Of a DNA stretch of 64,000 nucleotides, positions 10,843 to 22,240 are shown one piece after another; position 1 is the stretch's first letter, and each line of letters begins with the position of its first letter. The stretch lies in assembly GCA_023525715.1 (NCBI GenBank), contig CM042012.1, forward strand, positions 49,924,464-49,988,463. Direction: 5' to 3'. The stretch comes from Cichorium intybus (lineage: Eukaryota; Streptophyta; Magnoliopsida; Asterales; Asteraceae). The position numbers and the translations under genes are program-made. A model generated the notes under the pieces. It made no database searches. It worked only from the letters and a program-made list of their open reading frames with translations, and had not been told where the DNA came from.

Positions 10843-11620
10843 TGTTTACGCTCAAAATTTGGAGACATTACCTGTACGGTACCAAATGCACTATATACAC
10901 AGATCACATTGGATCTGTTGAAAGAGCAGAAATTGTACGCCAAGTTCACTAAATGTGAATTTTGGATTAGAGAAGTACATTTCCTTGGCCATGTAGTGGG
11001 TAAGGAAGGAAGTCATGTAGATCCAACCAAGATTGAAGCAATCAGGAAATGGGAAGCTCCAAGGACCCCAACATAAATACGCCAATTTCTAGGATTGGCA
11101 GGATACTACTGACGTTTCATAGAAAACTTCTCGAAGATCGCTCAACCGTTAACAGCTTTGACTCGAAAAGATAGAAAGTTTCTTTGGGAAGAGAAGCAAG
11201 AAGAAGCTTTCCAGATTCTAAAGAACAAACTATGCAACGCACCAATTCTTGCCTTACCAGAAGGATCATAAAATTTCATAGTGTTCTGTGACGCATCTCA
11301 CCAGGGCTTAGGTTGTGTGTTAATGCAAAAGGATAAGGTCATTGCATATGCATCCCGACATCTCAAACCGCATGAGAAGAATTATACAACGCATGATCTG
11401 GAGTTAGGGGCAATAGTGTTTGCGCTCAAATTTGGAGACATTACCTGTACGGTACCAAATACACTATATACACAGATCACAAGAGTCTTCAACATATTCT
11501 AGATTAGAAGATGTTAAATATGCGCCAAAGAAGATGGGTTGAATTGTTTAGCGACTATGATTGTGAAATTCGATACCACCCAGGAAAAGCTAATGTAGTA
11601 GCTGACGCACTTAGCCGAAA
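10843..11620 (+). pseudogene. Gypsy pol copy A: scrambled RT and RNase H
   Basis: An RNase H scrap (10843-10906, matching 11428-11486) is joined to the RT segment LLKEQKLYAKFTKCEFWI and the thumb/connection region. The RNase H domain then follows (GLGCVLMQKDKVIAYASR, THDLELGAIVFALK). Several in-frame stops are present (at about 11074, 11110 and 11269) and the RT palm with its catalytic aspartates is missing. The same segments in the same order occur at 21530-22240 and, on the minus strand, at 40640-41400. It cannot encode a working enzyme. Confidence 0.85.
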
Positions 11621-12431
11621 GGAAAAGGTAAAACCTTCACGAGTACGAGCTTTGGGAATGGTGGTACAGACAAGCTTGAAGTCTCAAATCCTTAGTGATC
11701 AAGAGAAGGCTTTGACTATAGAAAATTTGCAAGGTGAAACTTTGCACGGTCTAGAAGCAAGGTTCGAAATCAAACCTGATGGAGTACGCTATTTTAAGAA
11801 TAGGATTTGGATTCCAAAGGTGGATGAATTGAGAGATTTAATACTAAATGAGTCTCATTGATCGAGATACTCAATTCACCCTGGAGCTGATAAGATGTAC
11901 AAAGACCTAACGGGATACTATTGGTGGCCTGTAATGAAAAAGGATGTCGCATTATACGTTAGAAAGTGCTTGACGTGTTCTAAGGTTAAGGCTGAACATC
12001 AAAAACCGTCCGGGCTACTACAACAACCTGAAATTCCAGAATAGAAATGGGAGCAAGTATCCAAGGACTTCGTTACTAAACTCCCTAGAACTTCTAAAGG
12101 CCACGACACGATTTGGGTTATAGTGGATAGACTGACGAAGTGAGCACATTTGAGTGCCATTCACGATACGTTCCACGTGTCGAACCTCAAGAAGTGTTTA
12201 GTCGACGAATCATTGGTTGTACCGCTGGAAGACATTCAGATCAACGACAAACTGAACTTCGTTAAGGAACCAGTGGAGATCCTTGATCGGGAAGTTAAAC
12301 AACTCAAGCGAAGTAAGATTCCAATAGTCAAAGTTCGTTGGAACTCGAAGCGCGGACCAGAGTTCACATAGGAGCTTGAGGATTATATGAAAGGGAAATA
12401 TCCACATATGTTTCCTACAATACATAGATGA
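11621..12431 (+). pseudogene. Gypsy pol copy A: integrase with core deleted, chromodomain end
   Basis: The H2C2 zinc-binding region (SRYSIHPGADKMYKDL, CLTCSKVKAEH) leads into the start of the integrase core (KDFVTKLPRTSKGHDT). At about 12143 the sequence jumps from KSAHF-type sequence straight to SAIHDTFHVSNLKKCL, removing most of the catalytic core seen in the copy at 39180-40877. The C-terminal part (EEPVEILDREVKQLKRSKI-type) is a chromodomain, marking a chromovirus. Further stops occur at about 11859, 12041, 12142 and 12369. The final stop is at 12429-12431. Confidence 0.85.
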
Positions 12432-12462
12432 TGACAATGACTGAATTTCGGGACGAAATTCT

Positions 12463-12479
12463 TTTTGACTGGGTGATAC
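12463..12479 (+). promoter_or_regulatory. Polypurine-tract position before the 3' LTR, weak
   Basis: The sequence 'gactgggtgatac' directly precedes the TGTGACA LTR start. In the minus copy at 39133-39147 the same site reads gactgggggatac, a better polypurine tract. This copy has lost a G run. Confidence 0.5.
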
Positions 12480-15400
12480 TGTGACAACTGTCAATTTCAG
12501 GTCAAACTTTGACTTAACTCGGTTGAATTAGACTTTTATTTTGACTTTATTATAGATATAGGCCAAAAACACTTAAATGCTTGGATCCAATTAGAATCTA
12601 GAACTAATATGCTTGACTAGTGCAATTCAAGTGAATTGTTCGAATTCTGCGGAAAATGCTAGTAAACTGTTAAAAATAACTGAAAATATCGTTTACAGTC
12701 AAAAAATAATTATGAACATTTTAAAATAAAATGAAAATATTAAAATTCACTTTATAATAATTATGAGGTTTTAATTTGGTCATAAAAACCTTAAAAAGTC
12801 TTAAAATCTCAAATTTTAATAAATTTGACGTTTTAAAATCTATAAATTTCATAATAAGACTTATATCATCAAATTAAATAAATTAAATTATTAAAAATAA
12901 TTAGGAATGCAAAATTTTGATTCCTAGAATTTATTCAATAATAATGAGTCAAATAAGTCAAATAATTCACATTTTAACCAAGTTTTATAAAAATAACTAA
13001 GTTTTATAAAATATAACCAAATTTTATAAAAAAAATTAAAAGAAGGGTGGGGAGAGCCCTTTGAAGCCGGCCACTCAACCACCCCTCCCCATTGCATGTA
13101 GTTATCTCTTTTTTCTTCATAATGAGAACCAAATCCACACTCCTTCATTTCACCTTTTCATCTTTTCCATAACACCTCATCATTTGCTCTCAAACTCTCT
13201 CCTCTCCCTCTCTCTTTCTCTCGAAAATTCAGCAGCCAAGAACCACATTTTGAGCCTAAAAATCGGATTATACAAGGTGTTATTCAAAGGTATAACTCAT
13301 ACACAAGTTTCTTACTTCATTTCTAGCATTATCTTTTGTTTTTATGCACATGTTTACACTTCTACACCTTTCCTTTTGAAACATATCATGGGGTATCCTA
13401 AACCCACAAAATTTTGATGATGATGATGGTAGAAAATTCACATAAACATAAAACATGTTGCATGCATGTGAATTTCCATGATCAATCTATGTCAAAAATC
13501 ATTAAAAATGCATGTTTTCAAGTATTTTCTTCAAAAATTCGTGACATGCATAGTAAATTCATGTATGAATCTGTTTTGGAACTTTTAAGACACATGCATG
13601 ACGCTTAAACCTTCATGCATGTGCTCTTCTTAATAGATTAAGTCATAAAAACTAAAGTTTGATGCTAAAAACCTTCAAAAATGCATGAAATAGCATAAAT
13701 CTATAAAAATACCTTAGACAATCTTTTTATTCTGGTCCGATTTATGGTGAGAACCTATGAACATGAAATATTTAACTGGAAAACTTCAAGGTCTAACTCG
13801 AAAGTATTGATTTTATAAAAATGTGACAATAAATCATTACAATAATTTATATAAATTACTTGTCGGATCAAATATCATCTGGGAAAGGTGAATCTATAAA
13901 GTTCTTGTACAGTGCCCATAACGTTTTAGACCTTTTTGAGTACTTTAGATACACTTTTTTATTTATGGTTGTTTTACATGAATAAATCCATAAAATGGAA
14001 GATCCTTTGTAAAAGTGACAAAACAAAATTTTTGAGACTTCTATATAATGTAAGAGGTCTGTTTAAAGTTTTCTAGAATTTTTCAGAACCACTTAATATT
14101 ATTTTCACGAATTTATATGTTTTTGGCAAAATAATGAATAAAAATAGAGAAAACAGGGGACAAATGTTCTAAAAATTCTAAAAATGAGTCTAGACACTTA
14201 ATAAAATGTACTCCTTTGGAACTAAAATTTTGAACCCTTCACTAAATCGTTTACTAATTTTCTGGATTTTTATTTGAATTAAGACACTAGACGTATAAAA
14301 CCGGAATTGCAAAATCACAAGAATTGGATTATTTTAATTCCAAAATATATTTTGATTATGTTTGCAAGTGATATAGGTTATATAACAGAGGCTCAAATAT
14401 AATGGACAAATTTATAATTTATTTTCTATTATCCATGAATTTTGGAGTATTTTTCAAGGAAATTAATGGAAAATAAATAACTTTAAATGTGTAAATTTTT
14501 TTGAAAAATTTAAATAAGTCTTATATCATAATAAGAAATGAAATTATATAGTTGGAGATTATTAATATTCATATATAAGGTTCTTTGTAAATATTTCATA
14601 TCATTGGACACGTTTAAACGACAATATGCGAATAATAAGACTTGAATTGTAAATTTTGTCACATGAATTGTTCACAAGTAAAATAAAATTTACAAAAATT
14701 CGTATTTCTGAATAAGGGTAATTTTTATATGAATTCAACCTTTGGAACATTAATGACATTTTCTAAGTAGAAATAAGCATATTAGTGATAGATGGCTAAT
14801 CTAGAATCTCACTAGCGTATTTCCCTTATCATAGGTTCTCGATAAGAAATACGTGGACTGTTCGCGAGCATCTATACTGCCGTTTCTTATCATAGTGAGT
14901 ATTCACAGCCCCTGTTTACTGTTTTATTATTTTGGGGTGGAAAAGCATGATTGTACTATTTTATGTTTGTTGTACTAAATTGTTCGTTCAATATGTTCTT
15001 TTGTGTTGATGTATGTAATGTGCCAAATGAACTTTGAGAACTTATCGTACTAAGTCCCTGATTTACACAACTATTTAACTCTTTGAACCGATGGTTCATT
15101 ATTGATAACGCTATTAGGAATTGACAATTCCTCACTCAGTTGGTCATGGGGTGCATATTAAGATTTACTTATGTCACGATAAGCATAAGTCTTGATAGGG
15201 CGTTGTTGAGTCATAGGTTTGGTTGTGGACTCATTGTTTGATTACATATATACACAAATTGTTCTTATTTAGCAATAAACTTCCATTTATGGAAACTTTA
15301 CCAAAAATTTGATATTGCTTTTAAACTGTCTATTTTTGAAAAGCTATGAACTCACCAACTATTTTCATAGTTGACCCTCGTTTTTCATGCTTTTTTAGGG

Positions 15401-15636
15401 AACAATTACTAAGTGTACTCTCGATTTGTCATCTTGAGCATGCTGCATTTGGAAACATTGTCTTTTGAAATTGGGTCTTTTGAACAATTTGATTTGGTTG
15501 AAAAACATGTTTGAATTATGTTAAATTTGTGGTTTGTAACACTCAAATACTTTTGACTTTGTATGTATATGTATTACTTTGCTATGGAACCGTTCTGCTG
15601 TCATTCCTCGTGTTTCCGCTTTAGCGGGGTGTGAGA
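12480..15636 (+). mobile_element. Full-length 3.16-kb gypsy LTR (family 1, Tekay/Del-like)
   Basis: It starts TGTGACAACTG right after the pol 3' end and finishes 'gcggggtgtgaga' right before a primer-binding site; other copies end in tgtgaca. LTRs of this length with a chromodomain integrase fit the Tekay/Del lineage. Inside is a CT-rich leader-like stretch (13185-13225), then a conserved small frame (13061-13417) that also exists in the diverged LTR at 27300-27700. It is followed by 'caaaggtataac', which looks like a splice donor. The rest is AT-rich with no gene. The LTR is truncated, deleted or inverted elsewhere in the window. Confidence 0.85.
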
Positions 15637-15640
15637 GAAG

Positions 15641-15653
15641 TGGTATCAGAGCC
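15641..15653 (+). other. Primer-binding site (initiator Met tRNA)
   Basis: TGGTATCAGAGCC, complementary to the 3' end of plant initiator methionine tRNA, lies four bases after the LTR end. The element's interior breaks off about 20-30 bp later. Confidence 0.85.
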
Positions 15654-15659
15654 AAAGTT

Positions 15660-15802
15660 ATAGAGAACATCAGATTTAAAAAAATTTAAAGAATGAAGGG
15701 TGGGGAGCCCTTAACCATCGTCCATTACCCCCCATTGCATGTGGTTATCTCCTTTTTATTCATAATGAGAACCAAATCCACACTCCTTCATCTCACATTT
15801 TC
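15660..15802 (+). mobile_element. Short gypsy LTR fragment (variant)
   Basis: 'gggtggggagcccttaacc…gcatgtggttatctcc…aaatccacactccttc' matches the LTR at 13040-13150, in a variant also seen at 25930-26020 and 34825-34930. It is wedged between a primer-binding site and a minus-strand gag. Confidence 0.8.
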
Positions 15803-17081
15803 GATGGAAAATTAATGAGTGGCCTAAAGTCTAAGGAAACGAAACTCCTATCTACTCCCGCATCAAATATTACTGACGCAAAAAGATTATTTAGGAGAGA
15901 CGTACCTGTGATCACTTTAGGGTGTTGTCCAACTTCTTCTGCACCAATCACAAAAGCTACACCTCTAGCTTGTCCACCTGTATTTCGTTGATTATTTTGT
16001 CTGGCCGGGTTTTGCCCACCGGTACTGGCCCCTTATTCAGTTTGGGTCAAGCAGTGCGGAGGTGATCGGTACTCCCACACTCATAGCACGCCTTGGCTCC
16101 TTCCTTGTTCTGTTTAAAATACTTTGCTAAATGACCTGGTTGGCCACACTTCAAACACACGCATCAAGCTCATACATGATGGTAGTTGCACCTATCACAG
16201 TTGGGATGGGGTCCCATGTACTGTTTCCGCTCCTGCATCTTAGTCACATCCGGCTCTTGAGTCTTTACCACGAAGTTGTTCGCGGTCTTTAGCTTTCGCC
16301 TCGACTTTCCTCCTGATTTCTTTTCCTCTTGTTGATCCGGCTTCCTCTTGCTATTGGAGCCTTCATTTGTCGTTGCTTTAGTTCGAATAAGATCATTGGT
16401 CAGTCGATTAGCTAGGACCATCGCACTTTGAATCATGGTTGGGTTTGCTGAGGTAACCATCCCCCTGATTTCGGGTGCCAAACCCCAAATGAAACGGTCA
16501 ATCCATTTCTCTTCGGGTGTCACCATATGAGGTACCTGTCTTGCCAGCTCATGGAACCGAACAATGTACTTCTCGATCTGCGTTCCTTCCATTGCATGGT
16601 TCCACAGTTCGGACTCCAGCTTCTGCAGCTCATCTTTTGGACACTACTCTTCTATGAGTAGCTTCTTCAGATCTTCCCAGGAGAGTTGATATGCGACTGC
16701 CCTACCTCGGGTCTGAACCTGATTCTTCCACCAAGTCAAAGCCCGGTCTTGGAGCATACACATTGCAAATTCCACCTTATTGCCTTCCGTGCATTTGCTG
16801 ATATGGAGGACTGATTCCATGCTGTCGATCCATTTTAGTAACTCGACTGCACCTTCTTTCCCGTGAAATTATTTGGGCTTACAAGCCATGAAGGACTTGT
16901 AGGTGCACTCCCATTCAGCATTGTTCCGGTTTCCTCCTTGGTTTCCTTGAAATGCATTAAGTCCCGCGGTCACCTATGTGACGATGTTTGGAATTGACGC
17001 CATAAGTTGTTGCGCGACTAACTGAGCAACATCAGGCGCTTTATCTTCGGGGTTTCCACGTGTAGGCCGTCTAGGAGGCAT
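15803..17081 (-). pseudogene. Gypsy gag and start of protease, copy B (left arm of inverted duplication)
   Basis: The start codon complement is at 17079-17081. Reading left, the frame gives the capsid region (FIWGLAPEIRGMVTSANP), a basic linker and zinc-knuckle remnants. It ends in the protease region after 'ttagactttaggccactcatt'. Stops and small indels break it; the best open stretch is 16170-16592. It is the mirror image of 19257-20505 with the same gene content. Gag would form the virus-like particle core; this copy is dead. The arm stops abruptly at 15803 against an LTR scrap. Confidence 0.85.
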
Positions 17082-17559
17082 AGTTCTATGACACAAGGAA
17101 AATACATATAAATTTTTGTTTTAAAAAAAATAATAAATTTGATAAAATATTTGATTCACAAACATTTTCAATCAAGATTCTTTACTAACCAAATTTCTTG
17201 CATTACTATTTTGCATATAATTTTGCAAATTCACCACAATCACTTTACTTCACAGTCGAAGATTAAAACAATGCAATAAATAATAATACCACATGAACAA
17301 AAATGATTTTTGTTGTACTAAGGTTTGCAACAACACAATTGATCCATGATCATTCCAAAACAGTTTTTAACATCCCAATAATACCTTGTTACCAAAATGA
17401 AGTTTTTCGAAGGACATCCTAACAAGTTTTGGCACAAAAGATTGCCAAACATACAATCAGAACCAAACACGTGAAACTAGTCCAACAAGGAACACCACGA
17501 AGAGGATCAGGAGTAGTCTCCCAAAAGCCTGGCAAGCAGTTACCAAGCCATCTGCTACA

Positions 17560-18095
17560 TCTTATGCGGTTCTAGCAAGATCAACGACCTCCTCGGTATA
17601 CTGGCGCAAGATCTCGACCCTAGAGATCACGTCGTCAAGGGCCTACTGATGTCCCATCAGCATCCTTCGCCCATAGTAAATGTCGGCAGCCATCTGCTGA
17701 ACCATACGCGACTCCTCAGCAGTCATCCCTACGGGTGGGAAAGCAATCCCAACTACCTTTTATGGTAAAGGCGTGTGGGGTCTAGGTATGCTGGGACCTG
17801 GCTCGCTCGGCCTGGCCCTTCCTAATGTTACCCTAGTAGCAATGGGAACACTCTTCCTAGTGGTGCGACGTATGCATAGTCCGCAGCGCGACGGCTATGG
17901 CAGCACAAATGTAGGTGAGACCTCGCGATGCTGGCTAGTGGCGGTGTCCTCGATGGTCTCTCGTGAGTCAGCCGTGTGTTCTGACAGGTCTTCCTCCATC
18001 AATGTGGATGGTGCACAGCGTGGAATAACAGTGACGTACCCCGATTCGTCATCCGATGGGGTGGAGCGGGATGATGATGACGATGACCTTGACAT
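17560..18095 (-). pseudogene. Upstream ORF of gypsy family 1, left arm copy
   Basis: ATG at 18095 begins MSRSSSSSSRSTPSDDESGY, followed by an acidic Ser/Thr/Glu stretch (EEDLSEHTADSRETIEDT) and 'QHREVSPTFVLP'. After a stop the sequence continues through a basic 'RRTTRKSVPI'-like stretch, a proline-rich stretch, and a helical end (about 17560-17720: QQMAADIYYGRRMLMGHQ-like). It lies about 480 bp upstream of gag on the same strand, so it belongs between the primer site and gag. The function is unknown. A homologous segment exists in the right arm and, diverged, at 32100-32592. Confidence 0.55.
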
Positions 18096-18289
18096 AGTGT
18101 ACTGGAGAAATATTCATAAATAGACAAGTAAATACATACTAATGAATGTCTATTAGTATGTAATGCTACGCACACCAAAATGACCCATTTTTCAGTTTTT
18201 AAAAAGGAACGCTTTGTTGTCAAAATTTTCCAAGTCAAACATACTCCTATTACAATTAGTTCAAGTTTCGTATAACTTTTCCTTAATTA
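18096..18289. other. Spacer at the centre of the gag inverted duplication
   Basis: About 190-245 bp of AT-rich sequence separate the two arms. It includes 'tatgtaatgctacgcacacc' and 'ttttccttaattaaacat', and similar sequence is seen in the second gypsy subfamily at about 32680-32815. It is therefore likely element leader sequence rather than host DNA. Confidence 0.5.
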
Positions 18290-18806
18290 AACATGGGTAC
18301 GTCATTGTTATTCCACGCCGTGCACCGTCCACATTGACGGAGGAAGACCCGTCGGAACACACGACTGAGTCACAAGAGACCAGCGAGGACACCGCCATTA
18401 GCCAGCATCGCGAGGTCTCACCTACGTCTGTGCTGCCACAGCCGTCGTGTTGCAGACTACACATACGTCGTACCGCTAGGAAGAGTGTTCCCATTCCTAC
18501 TAGGGTAACATTAGGTGGGGCCCGGCTGAGCGAGCCAGGTCCCAGCATACCTAGACCCCACACGCCAGCACCACAACCGGTAGTTGGAATTGCTTTCCCA
18601 CCAGTAGGGATGACTGCTGAGGAGTCGCGTATGGTTTAGCAGATGGCTGCAGACATTTACTATAGCCGTAGGATGCTGATGGGACATCAGCAGGCCCTTG
18701 GCGACGTGATCTCTAGGGTCGAGATATTGTGCTAGTATATCGAGGAGGCCGTTGATCTTGCTAGGACCGCAGAAGATGTAGCAGATGGCTTGGTAACTGC
18801 TTGCTA
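18290..18806 (+). pseudogene. Upstream ORF of gypsy family 1, right arm copy
   Basis: The N-terminal SR-rich part is missing. The frame enters at YVIVIPRRAPSTLTEEDPSE and continues through QETSEDTAISQHREVSPT, a basic block RRTARKSVPIPTR, and a proline-rich block (PRPHTPAPQPVVG). After a TAG at about 18637-18639 it continues QMAADIYYSRRMLMGHQQA and ALGDVISRVEIL. Total length would be about 170-180 residues. The gag start lies about 450 bp downstream. No known domain was recognised. Confidence 0.55.
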
Positions 18807-19256
18807 GGCTTTTGGGAGACTACTCCTGATCCTCTTCGTGGTGTTCCTTGTTGGACTAGTTTCACGTGTTTGGTTCTGATTGTATGTTTGGCTATCTTTT
18901 GTGTGAAAACTTGTTGGGATGTCCTTTGAAAAACTTCACTTTGGTAACAATGTATTATTGGGATGTTCAAAACTATTTTGGAATGATCATGGATCAATTG
19001 TGTTGTTGCAAACCTTAGTCCAACATCAAAAATCATTTTTGTTCATGTGGTATTATTATTTATTGCATTGTTTTAATCTTCGACTGTGAAGTAAAGTGAT
19101 TGTGGTGAATTTGCAAAACTTATATGCATAATAGTAATGCGAGAAATTTGGTTAGTAAAGAATCTTGATTGAAAATGTTTGTCAATCAAATACTTTATCA
19201 TATTTATTTTTTTTAAAACAAAAATTTATATGTATTTTTCCTTGTGTCGTAGAACT
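18807..19256 (+). other. Gypsy leader between upstream ORF and gag
   Basis: Noncoding AT-rich leader, mirrored in the left arm at 17082-17560. It ends in 'ttgtgtcgtagaact' just before the gag ATG at 19257. Confidence 0.6.
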
Positions 19257-20420
19257 ATGCCTTCTAGACAGGCTAGACGTGGAAACCCCCAGGATGAAAC
19301 GCCCGATGTTGCTCAGTTAGTCGCACAACAACTTATGGCGGCAATTCCAAACATCGTCACACAGGTGACCGCGGGACTTAATGCAGTTCAAGGAAACCAA
19401 GGAGGAAATCGGAACAATGCTGAACGGGAGTGCACCTACAAGTCCTTCGTGGCTTGTAAGCCCAAAGAATTTCACGGGAAAGAAGGTGCAGTCGGGTTAC
19501 TAAAATGGATCGACAACATGGAATCAGTCCTCAATATAAGCAAATGCACGAAAGACAATAAGGTGGAATTTGCAACGTGTATGCTCCAACACCGGGCTTT
19601 GACTTGGTGGAAGAATCAGGTTCAGACACGAGGTAGGGCAGTCGCATATCAACTCTCATGGGAAGATCTGAAGAAGCTACTCATAGAAGAGTAGTGTCCT
19701 AAAGATGAGCTGCAGAAGCTGGAGTCCAAACTGTGGAACCATGCAATGGAAGGAACGCAGATCGAGAAGGACATTGTTCGCTTCCATGAGCTGGCAAGAC
19801 TAGTACCACAAATGGTGACACGTGAAGAGAAACGGATTGACCGTTTCATTTGGGGTTTGGCACCCGAAATCAGGGGGATGGTTACCTCAGCAAACCCAAC
19901 CACGATTCAAAGTGCGGTGGTCCTAGCTAATCGACTGATCAATGATCTGATTCGAACTAAAGCAACTGAAAATGAAGGCTCCAATTGTAAGAGGAACCCG
20001 GATCAACACAAGAAATCAGGAGGAATGTCGAGGCGAAAGCCAAAGGCCTCGAAGAACTTCGTGGTAAAGACTCAAGAGCCGGATGTGACTAAGACGCAGG
20101 AGCGGAAACAGTACATTGTACCATCATGTAGGAGCTTGCTGGGTGTGTCTGAAATGTGGCCAACCAGGTCATTTAGCGAAGTATTGTAAACAGAACAAGG
20201 AAGGAGCCAATGCGTGCTATGAGTATGGGAGTACCGATCACCTCCGCACTACTTGTCCCAAACTGAATAGGGGGCCCGGTACCGGTGGGCAGAAACCGGC
20301 CAAACAAAATAATCAGGGGAATGCGGGTGGACAAGCTAGAGGTGTAGCTTTTGTGATTGGTGCAGAAGAAGCTCGACAACACCCTAAAGTGATCACAAGT
20401 ACGTTTCTCCTAAATAATCA
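19257..20420 (+). pseudogene. Gypsy gag copy C (right arm)
   Basis: ATG at 19257 begins MPSRQARRGNPQDETPD. An earlier in-frame ATG at 19179 is less likely because homology begins here. The capsid domain covers about residues 60-230 (YKSFVACKPKEFHGKEGAV, LTWWKNQVQTRGRAV), interrupted by a TAG at 19692-19694. After a frame change near 20110 come two zinc knuckles, the first intact (CLKCGQPGHLAKYC). In the second the second cysteine is replaced by Tyr (CYEYGSTDHLRTTC). Gag packages element RNA. With a stop and a frameshift this copy is a pseudogene. Confidence 0.85.
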
Positions 20421-20940
20421 TTTTGCTTCAGTAATATTTGATGCGGGAGCAGATAGGAGTTTCGTTTCCTTAGACTTTAAGCCACTCATTAATTTGCCCT
20501 CGAAAAAAATGAAGAGTGTTGTTACAATTGAGCTCATTATTTTGCCCTCGAAAAAAAATGAAGAGTGTTGTTACAATTGAACTGGCTGATGGACGTGAAA
20601 TTAGGGCTAAAGACATAATTCCAGGTTGTATCTTGAATTTCACTGATAAGCTCTTTAGCATCGACCTTATTTCCATCTAGGTAGGCAGTTTCGACATTAT
20701 AGTCGGTATGGACTGGTTAGCAAGAAATAGGGCAGATATTGGATGCTACGAGAAGGTTGTTAGAATACCCCTCCCGAATGGTGAAACCCTTATCATAAAA
20801 GGTGAGAAGCTAGGAAGGAGTTTGAACATAGTGTCAAGTATGAAGATTTGAAAGTACTTAAAGGAAGACTGCATTGCCTTCATGGCCCAAGTAGTGGAGA
20901 GAGAACCTGAAGTGAAGCAAGTCCAAGATTTCCAGAAGAA
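20421..20940 (+). pseudogene. Gypsy protease and linker, copy C
   Basis: The aspartic protease active-site region reads FDAGADRSFVSLDF (GAT at about 20440), where the family usually has D-S/T-G. A 48-bp tandem duplication (20485-20581) disrupts the middle. VGMDWLARNRADIGCYEKVV and the linker up to EREPEVKQVQD follow, with stops at about 20680 and 20849. Before RT, about 30 bp present in the copy at 60463-60490 are deleted at 20933. The protease would cut the polyprotein; this one is dead. Confidence 0.8.
20485..20581 (+). repeat. Tandem duplication inside the protease (48 + 49 bp)
   Basis: Two consecutive copies begin ctcattaatttgccctcg and ctcattattttgccctcg and end 'gttacaattga'. The second has one extra A in the A-run. 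Other copies of the element do not show the duplication. Confidence 0.85.
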
Positions 20941-21700
20941 TTGCTTGGTTTACCCCCACATAGACAAGTCGAATTCCGAATTGACTTGATTCCAGGAGCG
21001 GCTCCAGTGGCGAAGACTCCATATCGTTTGGCACCGTCCAAAATGCAAGAGCTATCTGGACAACTGCAAGAACTTTTAGATAAAGGGTTCATTCGCCCGA
21101 GTTCTTCGCCTTGGGGAGCTCCGGTGTTGTTTGTCAAAAAGAAAGATGGATCATTTCGGATGTGCATCGATTATAGGGAGCTAAACAAGCTAACAATCAA
21201 GAATCGTTATCCCCTTCCACGAATTGACGATTTGTTCGACCAATTGCAAGGTGCATCGTACTTTTCAACAATAGATCTTCGGTCAGGATACCATCAATTG
21301 AGAGTTCATGAAGAAGACATCCATAAGATGACGTTTAGGACTCGGTATGGGCACTACGAGTTCTTAGTCATGCCATTTGGACTGACGAATGCGCCAGCAG
21401 TCTTTATGGATTTGATGAACACAATGTGTAGACCATACCTGGACAAGTTCGTGATTGTGTTCATAGATGATATACTTGTCTATTCACGCAGCAAAGAGGA
21501 TCACAAACAACACTTCAGACTGATGTTGGATCTGTTAAAAGAGCAGAAATTGTACGCCAAGTTCACTAAATGTGAATTTTAGATTAGAGAAGTACATTTC
21601 CTTGGCCAGGTAGTGGGTAAGGAAGGAATTCATGTAGATCCTACCAAGATTGAAACAATCAGGAAATGGGAAGCTCCAAGGACCGCAACAGAAATACGCT
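20941..21700 (+). pseudogene. Gypsy reverse transcriptase, copy C
   Basis: An open stretch of 213 residues covers the RT fingers and palm: FVKKKDGSFRMCIDYRELN, YPLPRIDDLFDQLQGA, FRTRYGHYEFLVMPFGLTNA and the catalytic box VFIDDILVYS (FIDD at about 21460-21471). A TAG at 21580-21582 replaces the Trp codon seen in other copies, before the thumb. It then continues HFLGQVVGKEGIHVDPTKIE. RT copies element RNA to DNA. This is the best-preserved RT palm in the window, but it is truncated by the stop. Confidence 0.9.
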
Positions 21701-22240
21701 AATTTCTAGGATTGGCAGGATACTACCAACGTTTCATAGAAAACTTCTCGAAGATCGCTCAACCGTTAACAGCTTTGACACGAAAAGATAGAAAGTTTCT
21801 TTGGGAAGAGAAGAAAGAAGAAGCTTTCCAGATTCTAAAGAACAAACTATGCAACGCACCAATTCTAGCCTTACCAGAAGGATCAGAAAATTTCGTAGTG
21901 TTCTATGACTCATCTCACCAGGGCTTAGGCTGTGTGTTAATGCAAAAGGATAAGGTTATTGCATATGCATCCCGACAGCTCAAACCGCATGAGAAGAATT
22001 ATAAAACCCATGATCTGGAGTTAGGGGCAATAGTGTTTGCGCTCAAAATTTGGAGACATTACCTGTACGGTACCAAATGCACTATATACACAGATCACAA
22101 GAGTCTTCAACATATTCTAGATCAGAAGATGTTAAATATGCGCCAAAGATGATGGGTTGAATTGTTTAGCGACCATGATTGTGAAATTCGATACCACCCA
22201 AGCAAAGCTTATGTAGTAGCTGATGCACTTAGCCGAAAGG
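21701..22240 (+). pseudogene. Gypsy RNase H, copy C
   Basis: Connection and RNase H domain: YYQRFIENFSKIAQPLTALT, VVFYDSSHQGLGCVLMQKDK, LELGAIVFALKIWRHYLYGT, YTDHKSLQHIL and VVADALSRKE. An in-frame stop (TGA at about 22150) falls after MLNMRQR. The RNase H removes RNA from the RNA:DNA hybrid during replication. Confidence 0.85.

Noticed and set aside
13061..13417. 118-residue frame as an independent gene
   Set aside because: It lies inside an LTR and recurs in every LTR copy (25631, 38187, 61230). It is kept only as an LTR feature worth testing, not as a gene.
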